Shown here: in pieces, positions 19,226 to 28,957 of the stretch | Layout of the letters: each line of letters opens with the position of its first letter | Numbering within the stretch: the first letter of the stretch is position 1 | Assembly: GCA_023954015.1 (NCBI GenBank) | Contig: JAMLIS010000004.1 | Coordinates: forward strand, 124,001-188,000 | DNA: 64,000 bases | Reading direction: 5' to 3' | DNA from: Burkholderiaceae bacterium | GTDB lineage: Bacteria; Pseudomonadota; Gammaproteobacteria; Burkholderiales; Burkholderiaceae_E | Translations under genes and position numbers: made by a program | Notes under the pieces: generated by a model | What the model was told of the DNA's origin: nothing | Databases searched by the model: none | The model's input: the letters and a program-made list of their open reading frames with translations, nothing else

Positions 19226-20341
19226 TCAGTCGCCCCAGACGAGGCGTGCGACCTCGACGCAGCGCGCGAGCTTCGCGCGCTCGTCGTCCTCGCTCACGGG
19301 GTTGCCGGCAACCGTCGAGGCAAAACCGCACTGCGGGCCGATGCCGAGCTGCGCCACGTCGATGTGGCGCGACGCCTCGTCGATACGCGCCCGAAGGTAA
19401 TCGATCGTCTCGAGCCCGGGCACCTTCGAGGACACGATGCCCAGCACGACACCCTTGTGCCTCGGCACGTGGCGCAGCGGCGAGAAATCTCCGGCGCGCG
19501 CCGTGTCGTACTCGAGCAGGAAGTGGTCGACCTTCGCGTGGCCGAACAGCTGCTCCGCAACGTCGCCGTAGCCGCCTTCCGACAGGTAGCGGCCCTTGAA
19601 GTTGCCGCGGCACATGTGCACGCCGATCCGCATGTCGGCCGGCCGGTCGAGCACCGCCTCGTTGATCGCGTCGACGTACAGCCCGACCAGCCGCTCCGGG
19701 TCCTGACCCTGCGCGCGCACCCTGTCGCGGATCTCCGGGTCGCACAGCATCGCCAGTGGCACCTCGTCGAGCTGCGCGTAGCGGCCCCCCGCCTCGTACA
19801 GCTCGCGCAGCTCCTCCCGGAACACGTTCGCCAGGTCGACGAAGAAGCTCTCGTCGTCCGGGTACACGCCGGGCTCGGCGAAATGCGTGCCGCGCCAGAA
19901 GTGCAGCGTCGACGGCGACGGCATCGTCACCTTGACCGCACGGTCGGTGAGCGACTTCGTGAAGCGGTACTCGTCGACGGTGATCGGCGCCGAGCGGCGC
20001 AGCCGGCTCTCGACGTGCGGCGCGGTGAACTCGACAAGCTCGTCGTTCTCGTTGCGGAACCTGTATACCGCGGGCCGGATGCCGAAACCGGTGGTCTTCT
20101 GCACGAAGTGCAGCCAGTACGAGCCGCGACGGAACTCCCCGTCGTTGACCACCCGCAGCCCCACCGACTCCTGCAGCGCGACGACATCGCGGATCGACTC
20201 GTCGGTGATCCGCCGAAACTCCTCGTCGCCCAGCCGCCCGGCCGCGTGCTCGCGCCATGCGTGACGCAGCTTCGCAGGCCGCAGCAGGCTGCCGACGTGA
20301 TCGGCGCGGAAGGGCGGTCGCCCCGTTGTCGTCGCTTGCAT
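19226..20341 (-). CDS. MetE C-terminal-like methyltransferase (cobalamin-independent methionine synthase II family)
   Basis: 371-residue TIM-barrel protein corresponding to the catalytic C-terminal half of MetE. RADHVGSLLRP opens it. The zinc site is visible as HMCRGNFKGRY and a later Cys in GPQCGF. Length matches the short YxjG-type family rather than full MetE, so it lacks the N-terminal folate half. Family members may methylate homocysteine from small donors or do different chemistry. ATG 20341 is used; the frame extends to 20605 without similarity. Its presence among transport and CoA-ligase genes hints at catabolic methyl transfer. Confidence 0.87.
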   Translation of the reverse strand: MQATTTGRPPFRADHVGSLLRPAKLRHAWREHAAGRLGDEEFRRITDESIRDVVALQESVGLRVVNDGEFRRGSYWLHFVQKTTGFGIRPAVYRFRNENDELVEFTAPHVESRLRRSAPITVDEYRFTKSLTDRAVKVTMPSPSTLHFWRGTHFAEPGVYPDDESFFVDLANVFREELRELYEAGGRYAQLDEVPLAMLCDPEIRDRVRAQGQDPERLVGLYVDAINEAVLDRPADMRIGVHMCRGNFKGRYLSEGGYGDVAEQLFGHAKVDHFLLEYDTARAGDFSPLRHVPRHKGVVLGIVSSKVPGLETIDYLRARIDEASRHIDVAQLGIGPQCGFASTVAGNPVSEDDERAKLARCVEVARLVWGD

Positions 20342-20370
20342 CTCGCTTCCTCTCTCGTCGCTGGATGGGA

Positions 20371-21534
20371 TCACTTCCGTTCGAGCAGCCGGAACTTCCC
20401 GCCGTCGACGCGGATCAGGAACGCCGAACGCTCGTCGTAGCCGTTGTGGTCGGTCGGCGACATGTTCGACAGTCCGTTGTTCAGGTAGACGTTCCTTGTG
20501 CGCTCGAGCGCGTCGCGCAGCGCCGAACGGAACTCGGCCGTTCCGGGCTTGCCGTGCTTCAGCGCGTCGGGGGCGGCGTTCGCCACCAGCTCCATCGTGT
20601 CCCACAGGTGCGCGCCGAAGATGTTCGGCTTCTGCGCGTGCACTGTTTCGTAGGCCTTCACGTATTCCTGCGTCGGCTTGCGGAACGGGCTCGATGCGGG
20701 CAGGTCGTCGGCGATCGTGAATGCCTCGCCGGCGAACACCGCGCCCTCGACGTCCTTGCCGCCGAGCTTGATGAACTCCTCGGTGGCAACGCCGTGCGTC
20801 TGGAAGATCGGCCCCTTGTATCCGCGCTCACGCAGCGCCTTCTGGGGCAGCACGGCCGGCGTGCCGGCCGAAGCGACGAATACCGCCTCGGGCTTGCTCG
20901 CGATCACCTTGAGCACCTGGCCGGTGACGCTGGAGTCGCTGCGCGCGTAGACCTCGTGCGTCGTCAGCGTGATGCCGCGCTTCGGCGCCTCCTGGCTCAG
21001 CACCTTGTAGTAGCCCTCGCCGTACCCGTCGGACACGCCGATGTAGCCCAGCTTCTTCACTCCCGTGCCCGCGATGTACCCCAGGATCGCGCGCCCCATC
21101 AGATCGTCGTTCGGCACGACCTTGTAGACCCACTTGCGCTTGTCGTCCATCGGCTGCACGAGAGCCGCGGCCGCCGCGAGCGTCAGCAGCGGAGTCCTGG
21201 TCTCGGCGGCGATATCGATCAGCGGCAAGGTGGTCGGCGTCAGCGACGAGCCGATCAGCACGTCGACCTTGTCCTCGGTGATCAGCTTGCGCGCGTTCTG
21301 CGCGGACTTGGTCGGGTCGGACTCGTCGTCCAGCGCCACGTAGGTGACCTGCTGGCCGGCGATCTCTTTCGGAAGCGCTTTCACGGTACGCATCTGCGGC
21401 TGGCCCAGTGCGGCGCCCGGCCCGCTGGCCGAGACCGTTATGCCGACGCGGATCTGCGCATCGGCGGGCGCCGCCGCAACAAGCGTGAAAGCCGCTGCGG
21501 CCGCGGCCAGAATCGTGCTGCACGTCGTCGTCAT
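20371..21534 (-). CDS. Liv-type ABC substrate-binding protein 2
   Basis: 387-residue periplasmic binding protein of the branched-chain amino acid type I fold. A Sec signal peptide ends AAPADAQ and the mature protein starts IRVGITVSASGPGAALGQPQ. The fold continues with LDDESDPTKSAQNARKLI and VDVLIGSSLTP. ATG 21534 begins the signal peptide. It ends the second Liv cluster (livH-livMG-livF-binding protein), an order in which the receptor is last. A perfect stem-loop precedes it. Confidence 0.93.
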   Translation of the reverse strand: MTTTCSTILAAAAAAFTLVAAAPADAQIRVGITVSASGPGAALGQPQMRTVKALPKEIAGQQVTYVALDDESDPTKSAQNARKLITEDKVDVLIGSSLTPTTLPLIDIAAETRTPLLTLAAAAALVQPMDDKRKWVYKVVPNDDLMGRAILGYIAGTGVKKLGYIGVSDGYGEGYYKVLSQEAPKRGITLTTHEVYARSDSSVTGQVLKVIASKPEAVFVASAGTPAVLPQKALRERGYKGPIFQTHGVATEEFIKLGGKDVEGAVFAGEAFTIADDLPASSPFRKPTQEYVKAYETVHAQKPNIFGAHLWDTMELVANAAPDALKHGKPGTAEFRSALRDALERTRNVYLNNGLSNMSPTDHNGYDERSAFLIRVDGGKFRLLERK

Positions 21535-21551
21535 CGTTCGTCCTCCTGTGC

Positions 21552-21570
21552 CGCGACGGTTCACGTCGCG
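21552..21570. other. Stem-loop between livF and binding-protein gene 2
   Basis: Perfect 7-bp arms CGCGACG and CGTCGCG around the loop GTTCA, 18 bases upstream of the binding-protein start. It has no T-tract. Position suggests a processing or stability element that sets receptor levels apart from the permease genes upstream. Confidence 0.5.
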
Positions 21571-21635
21571 CTCTCGTTGCCGGTCGCTTCCGGCGGGCTG
21601 TTTTCGGTGGGCGTTCATGTGTTTCGCGCCGGCGC

Positions 21636-22385
21636 TCAGTATTCGGTTCCGCCCATCCCCAGATAACTCTCGATCAGCCGCTCGTCGTCGGCGATCTGCG
21701 CCGCACCGCCCTGCTGCGTGATGGTGCCCAGTTCCAGCACGTACGCGCGATCGGCGATACGAAGCGCGGCACGCGCGTTCTGCTCGACGAGCAGGATCGA
21801 CACGCCGAGTTCGCGCAAGGCGACGAGCTGTTCGAATACCTCGCCCACGATACGCGGCGCGAGTCCCAGGCTCGGTTCGTCCAGCATCAGCAGCTTCGGT
21901 CGCGACATCAATGCGCGCCCCATCGCCAGCATCTGGCGCTCGCCGCCCGACAGGGTCCCGGCGAGCTGGCCCCGCCGCTCCTTCAGCCGCGGGAACCGCA
22001 CATAGACCGATTCGAGCGACTGCTCGCGCTCGCCGCGCTCACGGCGAAACGCGCCGAGTCGCAGGTTGTCCTCGACGCTGAGGTCGGCGAAGAGCTCGCG
22101 CCGCTCCGGGACGAGGCTCACGCCTGCGGCGACGCGCGCCTCGAGCGGCAGGTGCTCGATCGGGCGCTCCGCGAAAAGAATTTCCCCCTGCGCGGGCACC
22201 ACGCCCATCAGGGCGTTCAGCAGGCTGCTCTTGCCGGCGCCGTTCGCGCCGATGATCGTCACGATCGACGCTTCGCCCACCGCGATCTCGACTCCGTCGA
22301 CGGCGATCGTGCGCCCGTAGCGCACTCTCAGGCCTCGCGCCAGCAACGCGGGACGGAGCGTTGTTTCAGCTCCCCAGGTATGCAT
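21636..22385 (-). CDS. livF: Liv-type ABC transporter ATPase (second cluster)
   Basis: 249-residue cytoplasmic ATPase. Walker A is [11 protein letters not shown], the ABC signature is [15 protein letters not shown], Walker B is [11 protein letters not shown] and the switch region is [11 protein letters not shown]. It is LivF-like by its length, and the short tail ends [11 protein letters not shown]. Its ATG at 22385 overlaps the end of the fused livM-livG gene by 20 bases, so the two are translated together. Confidence 0.94.
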   Translation of the reverse strand: MHTWGAETTLRPALLARGLRVRYGRTIAVDGVEIAVGEASIVTIIGANGAGKSSLLNALMGVVPAQGEILFAERPIEHLPLEARVAAGVSLVPERRELFADLSVEDNLRLGAFRRERGEREQSLESVYVRFPRLKERRGQLAGTLSGGERQMLAMGRALMSRPKLLMLDEPSLGLAPRIVGEVFEQLVALRELGVSILLVEQNARAALRIADRAYVLELGTITQQGGAAQIADDERLIESYLGMGGTEY

Positions 22386-24132
22386 CGAGCACCTTCCGGT
22401 CGCGCCGGACCGTCGCCGGCATGCCTTCGGCGATCTTCGTGCCGAAATCGAGCACGACGAGCCGATCGGCCAGGCTCATCACGAAATCCATGTCGTGTTC
22501 GACCAGCAGTACACCGACCCCCTCGCCGCGCAATTCGCGCAGCAGCGCCGCGAGCGCCTTCTTCTCCCCATGGCGCAGGCCGGCCGCCGGCTCGTCCATC
22601 AGCACGAGCACCGGATCGAGACACAACACGCGTGCCACCTCGACGAGGCGCAACTGCCCGAGCGCGAGCGTGCCCGCCGGGCGCTCGGCCACGTCGGCCA
22701 GGCCGACCCGACGGATCTGTCGCATCGCTTCGTCGAGCAGTCGCGCTTCCTCGTCGCGATCCAGGCGCAGCATTGCACGCAGCATTCCGGCCTCGCCACG
22801 CAGGTGCGCTCCCAGCGCGACGTTCTCGAGCACGCTCATCTCGGCGACGACATCGGCATGCTGGAAGGTACGCCCGAGGCCGCGCGCCGCGATCCGCTGC
22901 GGGGTCGACCCGGCGATCGCTTCGCCCAGAAGGCGGATCTCGCCGCGATCGATCGCCAACGCGCCGCAGATCAGGTTGAAGGTCGTGCTCTTGCCGGCGC
23001 CATTCGGTCCGATCAACCCGACGATCTCACCCGCACGAACGTCGAAACTCACCTGGTTGACCGCAACGAGGCCTCCGTAGGTTCTGGTGATCGAATCGAC
23101 TTCGAGCAGCGCACTGCCCCGCTCGGGCACCTCGCGCCGGCCCAGTACGCCGCCCGACTTTCGCCGCGGCAGCTGCACCGCGGGCGGTGGTCCGAAGACG
23201 ATCGGCCAGATGCCTTGCGGCGCGATCTGCAGCGCGAGAACCAGCACGGCGCCGAAGACGACGATCTCGTAGTTGCCCGCGCTGCCGACGAGCAGCGGCA
23301 GGACGTCCTGCACCTGGTCGCGCAGGAAGGTGATTCCGGCGGCGCCGGCGATCGCACCGTACACGCGGCCGGCGCCACCCACGACCGCCATCAGCAGGTA
23401 CTCGATACCGGCGTTCAGGCCGAACGGTCCCGGTGCGACCGAGCGCTGGAAATGCGCATACAGCCACCCGGCGAGGCCGGCGAGCACCGCTGCCAGCACG
23501 AAGACCTTCAGCTTCGCCGCAGGCACGTCCACGCCGAAAGCCTCGGCGGCGATCGCGCCTCTGCGCAGCGCGCGTACCGCTCGGCCGGTGCGCGCGCGCA
23601 GCAGGTTTTGCGCGGCGACGACCGAGAGCACGACCGCAAGCCAGACGACGACGAAATACTGGCGCACATCGATCAGTGCGTGCCCTCCCACTTCGAGCGG
23701 AGGGATCCCAGACATGCCATCGTGCGCACCAAGCGCCGAGAGATTGCCGAAAAGATAGAAGATCGCGGCACCCCAGGCGATCGTCCCAAGCGGCAGGAAG
23801 TGCCCCGACAGGCGGACTGTGACCGCACCGAGCAGCACTGCGCCGAGCGCCGTGGCGAGCAGCGAAAGCGGCAGGCTCACCCACGGACCGAAGCCCATCT
23901 GGACGGTGAGAACGCTCGTCGTGTAGGCGCCGACGCCGACGAAGGCCGCCTGGCCGAAAGAGGTCATTCCCCCGACGCCGGTGAGCAGCACCAGGCCGAT
24001 CGCGACGAGACTGGCGATTCCGATGTAGTTGAACAGGGTGACCCAGTAGGGGGGCATCAGGCCGGTGAACGGGAGCGCGACGACGACGACGGCAACGAGG
24101 AGCGCCATGAACCGGCCGGTAATCGCGCGCAT
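22366..24132 (-). CDS. Fused Liv permease-ATPase (LivM-LivG)
   Basis: 588-residue fusion. Residues 1-about 320 are a LivM-type permease with eight to nine membrane helices ([36 protein letters not shown] is the coupling segment). After a basic linker, about residue 345 onward is a LivG-type ATPase with Walker [12 protein letters not shown], signature [15 protein letters not shown] and Walker [12 protein letters not shown]; the signature LALGQ replaces the usual LSGGQ. The start is ATG 24132 in a TGATG overlap with livH; a GTG one codon earlier is the alternative. Confidence 0.92.
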   Translation of the reverse strand: MRAITGRFMALLVAVVVVALPFTGLMPPYWVTLFNYIGIASLVAIGLVLLTGVGGMTSFGQAAFVGVGAYTTSVLTVQMGFGPWVSLPLSLLATALGAVLLGAVTVRLSGHFLPLGTIAWGAAIFYLFGNLSALGAHDGMSGIPPLEVGGHALIDVRQYFVVVWLAVVLSVVAAQNLLRARTGRAVRALRRGAIAAEAFGVDVPAAKLKVFVLAAVLAGLAGWLYAHFQRSVAPGPFGLNAGIEYLLMAVVGGAGRVYGAIAGAAGITFLRDQVQDVLPLLVGSAGNYEIVVFGAVLVLALQIAPQGIWPIVFGPPPAVQLPRRKSGGVLGRREVPERGSALLEVDSITRTYGGLVAVNQVSFDVRAGEIVGLIGPNGAGKSTTFNLICGALAIDRGEIRLLGEAIAGSTPQRIAARGLGRTFQHADVVAEMSVLENVALGAHLRGEAGMLRAMLRLDRDEEARLLDEAMRQIRRVGLADVAERPAGTLALGQLRLVEVARVLCLDPVLVLMDEPAAGLRHGEKKALAALLRELRGEGVGVLLVEHDMDFVMSLADRLVVLDFGTKIAEGMPATVRRDRKVLDAYLGS

Positions 24133-25169
24133 CACTCCTCCTCCGCGTGCGCCGGGGCAAGCAGCGAGCGCCAGAGCAGCACCGGGAGGATCAGGCCGAA
24201 GACCAGCACTTCCTTGAAATTGCTCGTCCAGAACGAGAAGAACGCCTCGGCGATGCCGACACCGAGCGCGGCGAGCGCGGTGAGCGGGAAGCTGACGAGC
24301 CCGCCGAGAATCGCGGCGACGAATGCCTTCAGTCCGATCAGGAAGCCGCTGTCGTAGAACGTCGTGACGATCGGACCGACGAGCACGCCGGACACCGCGC
24401 CCATCGCCGCGGCGAGCGCGAACGCGATCTCGCCGGCGAGCGCGGTGGGCACGCCGACCAACCGCGCGCCGAGCCGGTTCGACGAGCAGGCGCGCAGCGC
24501 CTTGCCGAGCAGGGTTCGCTCGAAGAACAGCGCGAAGACGACGAGCAGCACCACCGTCGTCGCGACCACCGCGACGCTCTGCCCGGTAATCGGGATATCG
24601 CCGAGCGAGAAATCGCGCGTGATCAACGGCTGCGTCGCAACGCCCTCGGCGCCGAAGAACACGAGCCCCAGGCCCATCAGCGAGAAATGCACGCCGAAGG
24701 CGGCGATCAGCAGTACCAGCACGCTCGCCTGCGCCATCGGCGCGAACGCGACGCGATACAGCATCGGCCCCATCGGGACGATCAGCGCGATGGCCAGCGC
24801 GACGTGCACGAGCGTCCCGGTCTTCGCCGGGGCCGCGATCGCCGCAAGGTACGCGAGAAGCGCCGGCAGCAGCAGATACGTCGACACGATGCGCGCGATC
24901 GTGCGTGCGCCGAGCACGTGTCGCTCCTGGACGACGGAAGCAATCGTCGCGAGCACGCCGAGCACGAGCAGCAGCCAGATCGTGGGAGGCGTGCGGCCCG
25001 CCTCGAAGGCCGCGACGGTCATTGCACCGAAGGCGATGAACTCTCCCTGCGGCACGAGGATCACGCGCGTGACGGCGAAGACGAGCACCAGCGCGATCGC
25101 CGCGAGCGCATAGATGGCGCCGTTGATCACGCCATCCTGCACCAGGAAGAAGAAGATCGTCGAGTCCAA
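24132..25169 (-). CDS. livH: Liv-type ABC permease LivH (second cluster)
   Basis: 345-residue inner-membrane permease with about nine hydrophobic segments, including the family opening GVINGAIYALAAIALVLVFA and the coupling helix LLGKALRACSSNRLGARLVG. It pairs with the downstream LivM-LivG fusion. The start is TTG at 25169 (protein begins with DSTIFFFLVQDG), with no clear ribosome site. Family members are usually near 290-300 residues; the extra length is an added membrane region around residues 80-130. Confidence 0.9.
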   Translation of the reverse strand: MDSTIFFFLVQDGVINGAIYALAAIALVLVFAVTRVILVPQGEFIAFGAMTVAAFEAGRTPPTIWLLLVLGVLATIASVVQERHVLGARTIARIVSTYLLLPALLAYLAAIAAPAKTGTLVHVALAIALIVPMGPMLYRVAFAPMAQASVLVLLIAAFGVHFSLMGLGLVFFGAEGVATQPLITRDFSLGDIPITGQSVAVVATTVVLLVVFALFFERTLLGKALRACSSNRLGARLVGVPTALAGEIAFALAAAMGAVSGVLVGPIVTTFYDSGFLIGLKAFVAAILGGLVSFPLTALAALGVGIAEAFFSFWTSNFKEVLVFGLILPVLLWRSLLAPAHAEEE

Positions 25170-25202
25170 GGTGCTAGCCCGCCGTTCGAGGTGCAGGCCG
25201 CG

Positions 25203-26135
25203 TCACGTCGACGCGCCGGTCGTGGCGATCGTCGCGAGCGCGTGAACCCGATGCCGAGCAGGCTCTCGCCGGTGAGCTACGGTCGCTGCGGCACAGCGTG
25301 CATCGGCACGCGCGCCCGCAGGCATCGCTACCCCGCCGAGGTATGCGCGCACCACATCGGGATGCGACAGCACTTCGCGCGGCGTCCCGTCGACCAGGTA
25401 CCGGCCGTGATCGAGCACGTACAGCCGATCGGCGAGGTCTGCGACCATCTGCATGTCGTGCTCGACCCACAGGATCGGTATGCGCGCCTCGTGCTGGATG
25501 CGCAGGATGAAGCGCGCCAGATCCTCGCGCGCGTCGCGGTTCAGGCCGGCCGAAGGCTCGTCGAGCAACAACACCTCCGGCTCCATCGCGAGCGCGCGCG
25601 CGAAGCCGAGGACCTTCTGCTGCGCGAACGAGAGATCGGCCACGCGCCGATGGCGCAGCGCGGACAGTTCGACGAAATCGAGCACCTCCTCGCATCGGCG
25701 CCGGTGAGCGACCTCGGCCTCGCGCACCGATTTCGTGAAGAGCGCCTCGAACAGGGGCCGCGTGCCGATGCGCGAATGGCGCCCGACCAGCAGGTTCTGC
25801 AGCACCGTCATGTGCGGAAACAGTTCGCCGTGCTGGAAGGTACGCGCGACGCCGACGCTTGCGATGTCATGCGGCCGCCTGCCGACGAGGTCGTGCTCGC
25901 CGAACCGGATCCGCCCCGACTGCGGGCGATAGATCCCGCAGATGCAGTTCAGCACGCTCGTCTTTCCGGCACCGTTCGGTCCGATGAGTGCGAGCAACTC
26001 GCCCGCGTGCAACGCAAGCGACACCTCGTCGAGCACCCCCAGCCCGCCGAAATTCAACGTCACGCGCTCGAGCGCGAGCACGACATCGGCGCAACCGCTG
26101 GCGCGCGCCGCCGACTCAGCCATACCCTCAGCCAT
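25203..26135 (-). CDS. livG: Liv-type ABC transporter ATPase LivG (first cluster)
   Basis: 310-residue ATPase: Walker A GPNGAGKTSVL, signature LSFAQQKVLGFARAL (LSFAQ instead of LSGGQ, common in LivG), Walker B LLLDEPSAGLN and the switch VEHDMQM. The LivG-specific YRPQSGRIRF and VARTFQHGELFP segments are present. ATG 26135 is favoured because GGAG lies five bases before it; it overlaps the livF stop by eight bases. A second ATG at 26123 is the alternative. The last 45 residues are an Ala/Arg/Thr-rich tail not typical of the family. Confidence 0.92.
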   Translation of the reverse strand: MAEGMAESAARASGCADVVLALERVTLNFGGLGVLDEVSLALHAGELLALIGPNGAGKTSVLNCICGIYRPQSGRIRFGEHDLVGRRPHDIASVGVARTFQHGELFPHMTVLQNLLVGRHSRIGTRPLFEALFTKSVREAEVAHRRRCEEVLDFVELSALRHRRVADLSFAQQKVLGFARALAMEPEVLLLDEPSAGLNRDAREDLARFILRIQHEARIPILWVEHDMQMVADLADRLYVLDHGRYLVDGTPREVLSHPDVVRAYLGGVAMPAGARADARCAAATVAHRREPARHRVHALATIATTGAST

Positions 26136-26967
26136 ACCATCTCCGGCTGCGCCGGTACTGCTTGACGTCCCGATAGCTGCGTCGTCCGGCACCGCCCGCA
26201 CCGAGATAGAAGTCCTGGACGTCCTGATGCCCGGACAGGCGGTTGCGGTCGCCGTCGAGGACGATGCGACCGTTCTCGACGATGTAGGCGTAGTCGGCGA
26301 TTTCCAGCGCCACCGGCGCGTTCTGCTCGACGAGCAGGATGCTCATGTCCAGGTCGCGGCGTATCGCGCACAGCCGCTCGGCCAGCTGCTCGACGACGAT
26401 CGGCGCCAGCCCGAGGGACAACTCGTCGACGAGCAGCAGCCGCGGCGCACACATCAGGGCGGAGCCGATCGCCAGCATCTGGCGCTCACCGCCTGAAAGG
26501 TATCCGGCCTCGCGCTCGCGAAGCCGCGCGAGCGCCGGGAAATGCTCGTAGACTGCCTCGCGCATCGACCCGCCAGTGGTGCGCATTCGTCGACCGACGG
26601 CCGCGTCGAGGTTCTCGTCGACGCTGAGGTTCTCGAAGACCTTGTCGCGCTCCGGCACCAGCACGATCCCGCGTCCCGCGACCCAGTGCGGGGCCCGGTT
26701 CGCGATCGCTTCGCCGGCGAAGCCGATGGTACCTTCCGTCACCCGAGCGTCATCGATGCCGAGAAAACCGGAAATCGCACGCAAGATCGTCGTCTTGCCC
26801 GCGCCGTTGCTGCCGAGCATCGCAACGATCTGCCCGTCCCGCACGTGCAGCGAAATGCCCTGCACCGCGACGGCGACGCGATGATAGGTGACCTCGACCC
26901 GGTCGAGCTCGAGCAACGACGGCGGTCGTGCGACCGCGCTTTCCGGCTCGCGGGACGCCAGGATCAT
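26128..26967 (-). CDS. livF: Liv-type ABC transporter ATPase LivF (first cluster)
   Basis: 279-residue ATPase with Walker A GSNGAGKTTIL, signature [15 protein letters not shown] and switch LLVEQNAPVAL. The Walker B segment reads LLLVDELSLGL: the usual DEP is DEL, with the catalytic Glu kept. ATG 26967 overlaps the end of livM. The C terminus (GGAGRRSYRDVKQYRRSRRW) is basic and longer than usual. In order it follows binding protein 1, livH and livM. Confidence 0.93.
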   Translation of the reverse strand: MILASREPESAVARPPSLLELDRVEVTYHRVAVAVQGISLHVRDGQIVAMLGSNGAGKTTILRAISGFLGIDDARVTEGTIGFAGEAIANRAPHWVAGRGIVLVPERDKVFENLSVDENLDAAVGRRMRTTGGSMREAVYEHFPALARLREREAGYLSGGERQMLAIGSALMCAPRLLLVDELSLGLAPIVVEQLAERLCAIRRDLDMSILLVEQNAPVALEIADYAYIVENGRIVLDGDRNRLSGHQDVQDFYLGAGGAGRRSYRDVKQYRRSRRWYG

Positions 26968-28040
26968 GACCGGCTCGCCGCCAGCGGCCGCTGGCGGAAC
27001 GGCCACAGCAGGAACCAGTCCTGTACGCGGCGCCAGACGCCGACCAGTCCCTGCGGCTCGAACACGAGAAAGCCGATCATCACCAACCCGAAGGCCGCGT
27101 AGTTCACGGCGAACACCATTCCGGAGATGCGCTGCGCGAACGGCATCCACTGCATCACCGCTTCGATTCCGTACGGAAACAGCACGACGAAGGCAGCGCC
27201 GAGCAGTGCACCGAGCAGCGAGCCCATGCCGCCGACGATCACCATCGCGATGTACTGGATCGACAGGAACAGCGAGAAGGCTTCGACCGAAACGAAGCCG
27301 CGGTAATAGGCGAACAGGCATCCGGCGACCGAGGTCATCGTCGCGCTGACGACGAAGGCGAGCAGCTTGTGCGCGGGCACACCGACACCGAGCGCCTCCG
27401 CAACCGCCTCCCCGTCGCGGATCGCCTGCCACGCGCGGCCGGTCCTTGCGCGCAACAGGTTGATGCAGACGAGCAGCGTCGCGATGCATGCGACGAGCAG
27501 CACCGCATACCATTCGCGTCCGCTGTCGAGCGTCCAGCCGCCGACCTGCGGCGGGTCGACGACAATTCCCGTGGAGAAGCCTCGCCGCACCTCGTATTCG
27601 CCGCCCAGGTAGGCGACGATGAAGTGCAGCGCGAGTGTGCTCACCGCCAGGTACAGTCCGCGCAGGCGAAGCGACGGCAGGCCGAACACCAAACCGAGCA
27701 GCGCGCCGACCGCGGCGGATGCGGGCAGCGTCACCCAGAACGACGCGCCCAGCTCCTTGAACAGGATGCCGGTCGTGAACGCGCCGGCGGCCAGCAACCC
27801 GGCATGGCCGAGCGAGATCTGTCCGGCGAAGCCGGTGAGGAGCATCAACGCGAGTGCGCCGATCGAGGCGAGAAACACCTGGTTGGCGAGATCGAGGAGG
27901 AACGCGTCGGCGAACCACGGGAACGTTGCCGAAGCCGCGAGCGCCGCCAGGAGCCAGCCTCGCTGCGTGCGCGTCTGGATCAGTCGCAGGTCCTGCGCGT
28001 AGTCGGTGCGGTAGTAACCGCTGGCGCGGATCCTAGACAC
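26964..28040 (-). CDS. livM: Liv-type ABC permease LivM (first cluster)
   Basis: 358-residue inner-membrane permease with about nine hydrophobic segments. Family blocks are LTGFAGQISLGHAGLLAAGA and the coupling helix [20 protein letters not shown]. The start is GTG at 28038-28040, overlapping the livH stop by eight bases. A cytoplasmic N-terminal stretch of about 27 residues precedes the first helix. Confidence 0.93.
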   Translation of the reverse strand: MSRIRASGYYRTDYAQDLRLIQTRTQRGWLLAALAASATFPWFADAFLLDLANQVFLASIGALALMLLTGFAGQISLGHAGLLAAGAFTTGILFKELGASFWVTLPASAAVGALLGLVFGLPSLRLRGLYLAVSTLALHFIVAYLGGEYEVRRGFSTGIVVDPPQVGGWTLDSGREWYAVLLVACIATLLVCINLLRARTGRAWQAIRDGEAVAEALGVGVPAHKLLAFVVSATMTSVAGCLFAYYRGFVSVEAFSLFLSIQYIAMVIVGGMGSLLGALLGAAFVVLFPYGIEAVMQWMPFAQRISGMVFAVNYAAFGLVMIGFLVFEPQGLVGVWRRVQDWFLLWPFRQRPLAASRS

Positions 28041-28905
28041 GATCGATCTCCTCGCGCGTGCCGAAAAGCCCCCAGGGGCGCGCGACGAGCATCGCCAGCA
28101 GGATGAAGAACGGCGCGACGTCCGACAGCAGCGGATCGACGTACTGGATCAGCAGCACCTCGGCAGCGCCGACGATCAGCGAGCCGATCAGCGCGCCGAC
28201 GAGGCTGTCCAGGCCGCCGACAAGCGCGGCCGGAAAGGCCTTCAGGCCGATCGTCACCATCGTTGCCTGCAGGCCGGAGTCCAGCGCGATCAGCATGCCG
28301 GCCAGCCCGCCGGTGAAGGTGGCCAGGGCCCAGGCGAGCGCGTAGACGCCGTGCAGGCGAATTCCGCGCTGCGCGGCGAGCAACGGATTCTGGCCGGCAG
28401 CCCGCATTCGAATACCCCACCGCGTATGGCGGAGGAACACGAACAGGCCCGCATAGACGAGCGCGGTGACGACGACCAGAACGAGGCTCGCCGCCGAGAT
28501 GCGTGCATCGCCGCCGACATGGATCGAAGGGTTCGTCCAGCCGAGCTCGGCCAGCGGGTATTCCTGCTGTGCGCCCCAGACGAGTGTGACGATGCCGCGC
28601 AACAAAATGCCGAGCGCGATCGTGCAAAGCACGGCCGCGAGCACCGACTCGCCGGTCATCCGCAGCATCAGGCCCCAGTAGACAGCAACCCCGACGACGA
28701 GCGCGATGCCGCCCGCCGCCGCGAGCGCGAACCACGGATGCCCGCCGAACAGCGATGCGGTGGCCAGCAGCCCGTAGGCGCCGAACATCATCAGTTCGCC
28801 GTGCGCCAGGTTGAGCACGCGGCTGACCCGGTAGACGAGCACGTAGCCGCAGCTGATCAGCGCATAGATCGCCGTCAGCACGACGATGTTCACGGCGAAC
28901 TGCAT
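28033..28905 (-). CDS. livH: Liv-type ABC permease LivH (first cluster)
   Basis: 290-residue permease of the usual LivH length. It opens NIVVLTAIYALISCGYVLVY and includes RVLNLAHGELMMFGAYG, a strongly conserved LivH block, and the coupling segment GIRMRAAGQNPLLAAQRGI. It starts 52 bases downstream of the binding-protein gene and overlaps livM. Confidence 0.94.
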   Translation of the reverse strand: MQFAVNIVVLTAIYALISCGYVLVYRVSRVLNLAHGELMMFGAYGLLATASLFGGHPWFALAAAGGIALVVGVAVYWGLMLRMTGESVLAAVLCTIALGILLRGIVTLVWGAQQEYPLAELGWTNPSIHVGGDARISAASLVLVVVTALVYAGLFVFLRHTRWGIRMRAAGQNPLLAAQRGIRLHGVYALAWALATFTGGLAGMLIALDSGLQATMVTIGLKAFPAALVGGLDSLVGALIGSLIVGAAEVLLIQYVDPLLSDVAPFFILLAMLVARPWGLFGTREEIDRV

Positions 28906-28957
28906 GCGCCGGTCCGAACGCCCCGCGATTGCGTACGGTGCACGCGCCTCTGCCGCG

